DNA from: Halisarca cf. caerulea
Taxonomy: Eukaryota; Porifera; Demospongiae; Chondrillida; Halisarcidae
Assembly (NCBI GenBank): GCA_963170055.1
Contig: CAUJGJ010000402.1
Coordinates: 198,501 to 262,500 of the forward strand
Direction of reading: 5' to 3'
DNA length: 64,000 bases
Positions 46,550 through 64,000 of the stretch are shown here, in pieces. A model generated the notes under the pieces. It searched no databases. It was given only the letters and a program-made list of their open reading frames with translations, and was not told the origin of the DNA. Each line of letters starts with the position of its first letter. The first letter of the stretch is position 1. Both the position numbers and the translations under genes were made by a program.

Positions 46550-47534
46550 GTATAGGTTCTGCAACTCCATGAATACTCAAGGAAAAGGTCCCGTATGATA
46601 CTGTGCACAGTTTATGTAACCAGAACGACATTTCACCTCCTTTTCCGGGCAAGATGAACTTTTACACAATAAGGGAATTTTTCTGAGCAGTCCTCTTCGA
46701 TCCACAACTGCTTGTTATGGTGTATATTATATACCTGTAACATTTATGAAGTTATTACATTTTATGTAATACTGTGTGTGTTGTACAGTAGTGCTATAGT
46801 GTGGCTGGCAGACTGGATACATGTATGCATGCCAATTCTTACATCACACAAACATAGTGTGGAATGCATGCTGCAGTGCACATGATGTAAATGCAGAACT
46901 GGTAGTGCATACCAACAAGTATAAAAGTCCTTAAAGAATGCATACAGCTGTATATGGCAAATACAAAATTATACATGTACGTAGAAAGGCACAATATATA
47001 TACTAGAAGAGTTAAATATCTAACTTTAAGCATGCAGTACATATAATCCATGAATGGAGAAGCATATATATAGACTTTTGCATACAATTAAATACAGCAT
47101 TACTCCATAGATCAGCCTTATAATCTCTGGTGAGTGTCCTTGTGCGACATCGATCCCAATTCTTTAAAGAAAGACCTGGATGAATCATGCACCAAAGACA
47201 CTGAGGGAATCAATCCCGATGGGGACGAAATGATGGGCGAGTGCCAGCTCAGAATACAAACGTCTTTTAGCAGCTTCGGCGCCAGGTTAGCCACAGAACC
47301 AGCTATACACCAGCTGCATGCCCAGAGTAGGAGGGAGCAAAGATGTCCCACACTGTTACATCCCACACCATGCAGTGCCCTTCCTCTCTTCCATGGGACG
47401 ATGGACATGCCATCAGGTCGTTTCCCGTCTGAATGGCAGAAGCCGACAGGTTCAAGAACATGCAGATGGTACTTCAATAGTGGCCAATGCCCTTTTCACT
47501 ATAGCTCGTTAAGAGAAGCATGCATGGCGGCCGG

Positions 47535-47700
47535 GGGTGACGTTGTCGGAGGATCAGGTGTCCCCCCATCGTTTCATCAATACTAAACCCTAACCCAACC
47601 CTAACCCTAACGCCTCGATGGTATAGAGTTTGTATTCGATAAGCGCCCATGGGGACACCTGATCCGGCCGGGGGGACACCTGATCCTGTGACAACGTCCC
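47535..47700. repeat. Inverted repeat around telomere-like repeats
   Basis: TGTCGGAGGATCAGGTGTCC near 47545 is inverted at 47647-47699 (GGGGACACCTGATCC, twice). Between them lies AACCCTAACCCAACCCTAAC (47586-47612 with neighbours), matching the animal telomere unit CCCTAA with one variant. The region is unusually GC-rich for this window. Confidence 0.75.
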
Positions 47701-47850
47701 AAACTCTTACGGCAGTGGAGTCCATGTGTTCCAGAGGAATCAACGTGCTGACGGCACTGGGCACAACAATGGGGGGAGCAGAGTGGAGCACCTAGACGAA
47801 GACCCACAGCAAATCCAGTGAGCATCTGGTCTTTTTTCACGCCTAGTACA

Positions 47851-48023
47851 TGCAGCGAAACCTCTCTAAACCAAACCTTCTCTATATAAACTGGATGTAT
47901 GTGTTTTTCAAGTCCTGCTCTCTATACTTGCTGTACATAGAACCTCTCTAATTCGGAAACTTCTCTAAATTGAACATTTTCTTTGGTCCCAAGGGAATTC
48001 AGGCTAGAGAGGTTTCACTGTAT
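47851..48023. repeat. pogo-like MITE
   Basis: CGAAACCTCTCTAAACCAAACC at the left and GAGAGGTTTCACTG at the right, with internal TTGGTCCCAAG. Closely related to 51700-51880. Confidence 0.75.
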
Positions 48024-48141
48024 TATAATGAGCAACATTAAGCAAAACAATGACAAAACTGCATTCTACTGGCATTGGATACATTAAAGTAACATATATT
48101 TCAATTCTTATGTTTCTAGAATACTGTACAACAAATAATTA

Positions 48142-61398
<13,257 letters not shown>

Positions 61399-61399
61399 C

Positions 61400-62125
61400 T
61401 ATAAGTAAAATATACAAAGTTCAATAATCTAGACATCATACAGAACACATACTCAGGTTCTAATAGTCTATGAGGTTGGTATATCTACTCAGCCACTAGT
61501 GCAAATTAGATATAAATTTAGGTCTTGCAAAAGCAGAATAATGTGATACAACAGGGCCTTCCCAACAACAAATCACTATGTTTGCTGACACTTTCAGCAC
61601 AGATACTCCAACAATAGAATTGGAAACTGGCTGCCCACATCCGAGTCATGCTTGCTACGCCGGAGTATCAAATTACCCACCTACCTCATATGTTAATCTT
61701 ATATGTGGACCATGGCATAATGATCATGTAGTGTAGAAACATAGTTCAAGCCTCATTTCTAAAGCTAACACCTCAGTAGTCTTTACTAAATCCAATGATA
61801 CCAAATTTCAGGTAGTAACGGAAGCAAACAGCTTGACAAGTGTTTTATAATGTAAAATAGTTAAGAGTAATTTTTTTCTTTGTCCTGCTCTTCAACTGCT
61901 TCTAGGCATTAAAGTCACCCATCAATGCACGAACAAGGGTATACTATTGTAAAATCTATACTGTTTCGAACAAATCGTTTCTGACTGACAATGAAAAGTG
62001 TCACAAGGACGATAAGAGATGTTTTACTGTCTTCTTCGTCAAGAAAAGCACCAGATGGGATAGCAACCTGGTCAAACAAATATCTAACCAAATGATATGG
62101 TATTTAGCAAATGTAAGTAATAGCT
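61400..62125. other. No DECR1 exon recognised
   Basis: I looked on minus for the Gly-rich nucleotide-binding exon that should precede 61398 and did not find it. A minus frame from 62070 (VAIPSGAFLDEEDSKTS) follows an AG but matches nothing I know. Confidence 0.4.
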
Positions 62126-62232
62126 ACCATACAGGATTTTGGGCACATTGCTTTTACTGATCGAGACTCAAGGGCGCGAAGCGCTCGAGGACGAAGTCAG
62201 TGAGAAACAATATGCCCTAAATCCTATATGGT
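62126..62232. repeat. Hairpin element with GC-rich loop
   Basis: TACCATACAGGATTTTGGGC at the left and TACCATATAGGATTTAGGGC (inverted) at the right, each about 36 bases, around GGGCGCGAAGCGCTCGAGG. Confidence 0.8.
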
Positions 62233-63015
62233 ACTATCTTATCCCAAAAGAGCGGGCTATTACAAATGCCCATTGAAAAGCATGGGTCATTCAAAATGAT
62301 AGCCAAAGTAATTGGGTGCAAAATATTACTGGCCATATTAGGATTGCAGAGCTTGAAAATGCAACCAGACATCCGACATTTTTCAATCATTTTCAGCAAA
62401 TGTCTGGATGTTAACAACTTTGTCAGGACATTATGTCTGGTCAAAGGAAGTGTTTATGGCTGTAGGAGGCTGTCATTGTTCAGGTGACAAATTTGTGGTC
62501 TGTCACTTTTTGGTATCAATTAGATAGTGGCACCATAGGATAGAAACAGCTGTTTAGTAGCCTTGTAGTTCAAAACAGCCTCTCCTAAGTGTATATGGAC
62601 ACTGGTACTTTAGAAGCCAGTTGCACAAAGCCTTTTCACTTACACTGAAAGCAATACTATTGTTTTGTGACTGGGGAAATGCTAAATCGTTACTGCATGT
62701 AAACTGCACATGTATGCTGACTTACAACTGCATACACAATACAGTAGTAAGGAGAAACTAGCAAAGTATGTGATTGCTATAGTCAAATTATCATGTCCGA
62801 GCAAATATATGAATGCCCAGGCATTCTGGAGTTTGTCTAGACTTCCAAAAAGTTATAGTGAGCTCTGGGATTGTGACGACCGTGTGTTCGGAAATTTTCG
62901 CGGACAAAACACTTGAGGATTTTCACGGTACTAAATTATTCGCGGATGCAGAATTTCAAATTCGCGGATCTTAGATTGGATTTTATATTAGTTAAACAAT
63001 ATGTAATCCTATATC

Positions 63016-64000
63016 CGGCTGATCCGGCGAATGTATGGAATTTGCCTATTAAATTTTTTCTTGCTTTAGAAGTGTAGGTGTTGCTTCAAAATCTACAAAA
63101 GGCACCTCGCGCTAACAATCGGAGCTCACTGGCGAAAGATGAGACCTCTGGTCCCTTTGTGGCGACTTGTAGCTCAGTTCGAAAAAACGACGAGAAGAAG
63201 AATAATCATCTTAAAATGTACTTGGCAACAATTCCCTTGATCGAATCTCTTCCTGAAGTGATCCAACAGATTTGGTTTGCAGATGACGCCAGAGGTGGAG
63301 GCAAATTGAAGGATCTTAAGAAGTGGTGGGAATCCCTACTCGAAAATGGGCCGAAGTTGGCTACTATCCAAACCCATTGAAGAGCTACCTGGTGGTCAAA
63401 GATGATCGTCTAGATGAAGCAACAGCCATATTCGGAGACAGCAACATCAACATCACAAAAGAAGGAAGAAGCTATCTCGGATCTCCAATCAGTACCAGTA
63501 GTTTCATAGAAGAGTTTATCAGGATGGGCAGATGAGATTGATGTACTGTCACAGGTAGCTGGATCACACCCACAGGTGGCCCTGTCTCTGCTTACTCATG
63601 GAATCACCTCCAAATGGTCCTACCTGATGCGAACGGTAAATGGAGCTGCTCCACTTCTTCAACCACTCCAGGAGGCAATCAGACACAAATTCCTTCCCAA
63701 CATTACAGAACGGCGTGACCTGAACGATCTGGAGCACTGCCTACTCACCCTTCCTGCCAGAAGAGGCGGACTTGGCATACCAGCTGTGATTGCCACCGCA
63801 AATATAGAATACTACAACTCAGTGAGAGTTACCTCATCCTTGACAGGGTTAATCGAGAGCAGCCATTCAGGATATGATGATAAAACACGGAACGCTCAAC
63901 AGGAAATGAAAGATCAAATCCGTAAGGATAAGCAGCAGGCATTGACTGGAAAACAAACGACACTGAAAGAACAACTTCCCGATAACTTGAAGAGAGCCAT
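63016..64000 (+). pseudogene. Reverse-transcriptase fragment, frameshifted
   Basis: After a segment shared with 26529-26733 comes YLATIPLIESLPEVIQQIWF and ADDARGGGKLKDLKKWW, the polymerase active-site region (FADD). A frameshift near 63350 leads to YYPNPLKSYLVVKDDRLDEA; another near 63525 leads to QVALSLLTHGITSKWSYLMR and RRGGLGIPAVIATANIEYY, open to the window edge. It belongs to a reverse-transcriptase family common in cnidarian and sponge genomes. The 5' part of the polymerase is missing and replaced by the ATGGCTGAT-type module. The class (LINE or other) cannot be fixed from this piece. Confidence 0.75.

Noticed and set aside
47134..47791. 150-aa plus and 105-aa minus frames
   Set aside because: They lie in a GC-rich inverted repeat with no domain, and both strands are open only because stop codons are rarer there.

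Overview
This looks like nuclear DNA of a metazoan, probably an early-branching marine invertebrate such as a sponge or cnidarian. That is an inference from the AT-rich, microsatellite-laden intergenic sequence, GT-AG introns from tens of bases to several kb, and the mix of transposon families. No species is claimed. Most of the window is non-coding or mobile DNA; few host genes can be supported.

Host genes. The clearest is a minus-strand gene for 2,4-dienoyl-CoA reductase (DECR1-like), with six exons between 61398 and 48142 and its 5' exons off the right edge. Three phase-compatible minus-strand exons at 9.26-10.06 kb belong to an unrecognised gene. Single good exons lie at 4028-4167 (unrecognised) and 30824-30948 (possibly DNA polymerase alpha subunit B). 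Near 55 kb lie an eroded P2X7-type cysteine-rich domain and a cut-off THAP domain, facing each other inside a DECR1 intron.

Mobile elements. Two stand out, end to end and only 29 bases apart. (1) 11839-18335 is a ~6.5 kb unit with ~95-bp terminal inverted repeats and a possible 10-bp target duplication. It carries a multi-exon DUF6589-like gene (+) and, facing it, a decayed RecQ-type helicase gene (-). (2) 18365-22605 is a ~4.2 kb TA-flanked unit with 20-bp identical inverted ends. It carries an intact DD34E Tc1-like transposase (-) and, facing it, a spliced gene whose product has a Tudor-like N-terminus, a 24-base coding minisatellite and a BEN-like C-terminus.

Other elements: a PIF/Harbinger element (32.6-36.9 kb) with both its genes, broken by a 1.23 kb Tc1-type deletion derivative (33436-34669); a pogo/Tigger element (40949-43005); a miniature LTR retroelement (27843-29244); two tRNA-headed SINE copies; tRNA-like modules in inverted pairs (57.5-60.0 kb); LINE and reverse-transcriptase remnants (40.2 and 63.0 kb); about six TA-flanked deletion derivatives sharing one terminal motif; several pogo-like MITEs; and many long hairpins. 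A dispersed family ends in a hairpin whose stem changes sequence between copies while the TACC loop stays fixed.

The window therefore reads as a few widely spaced host genes whose introns and flanks were repeatedly colonised, with nested insertions giving relative ages.
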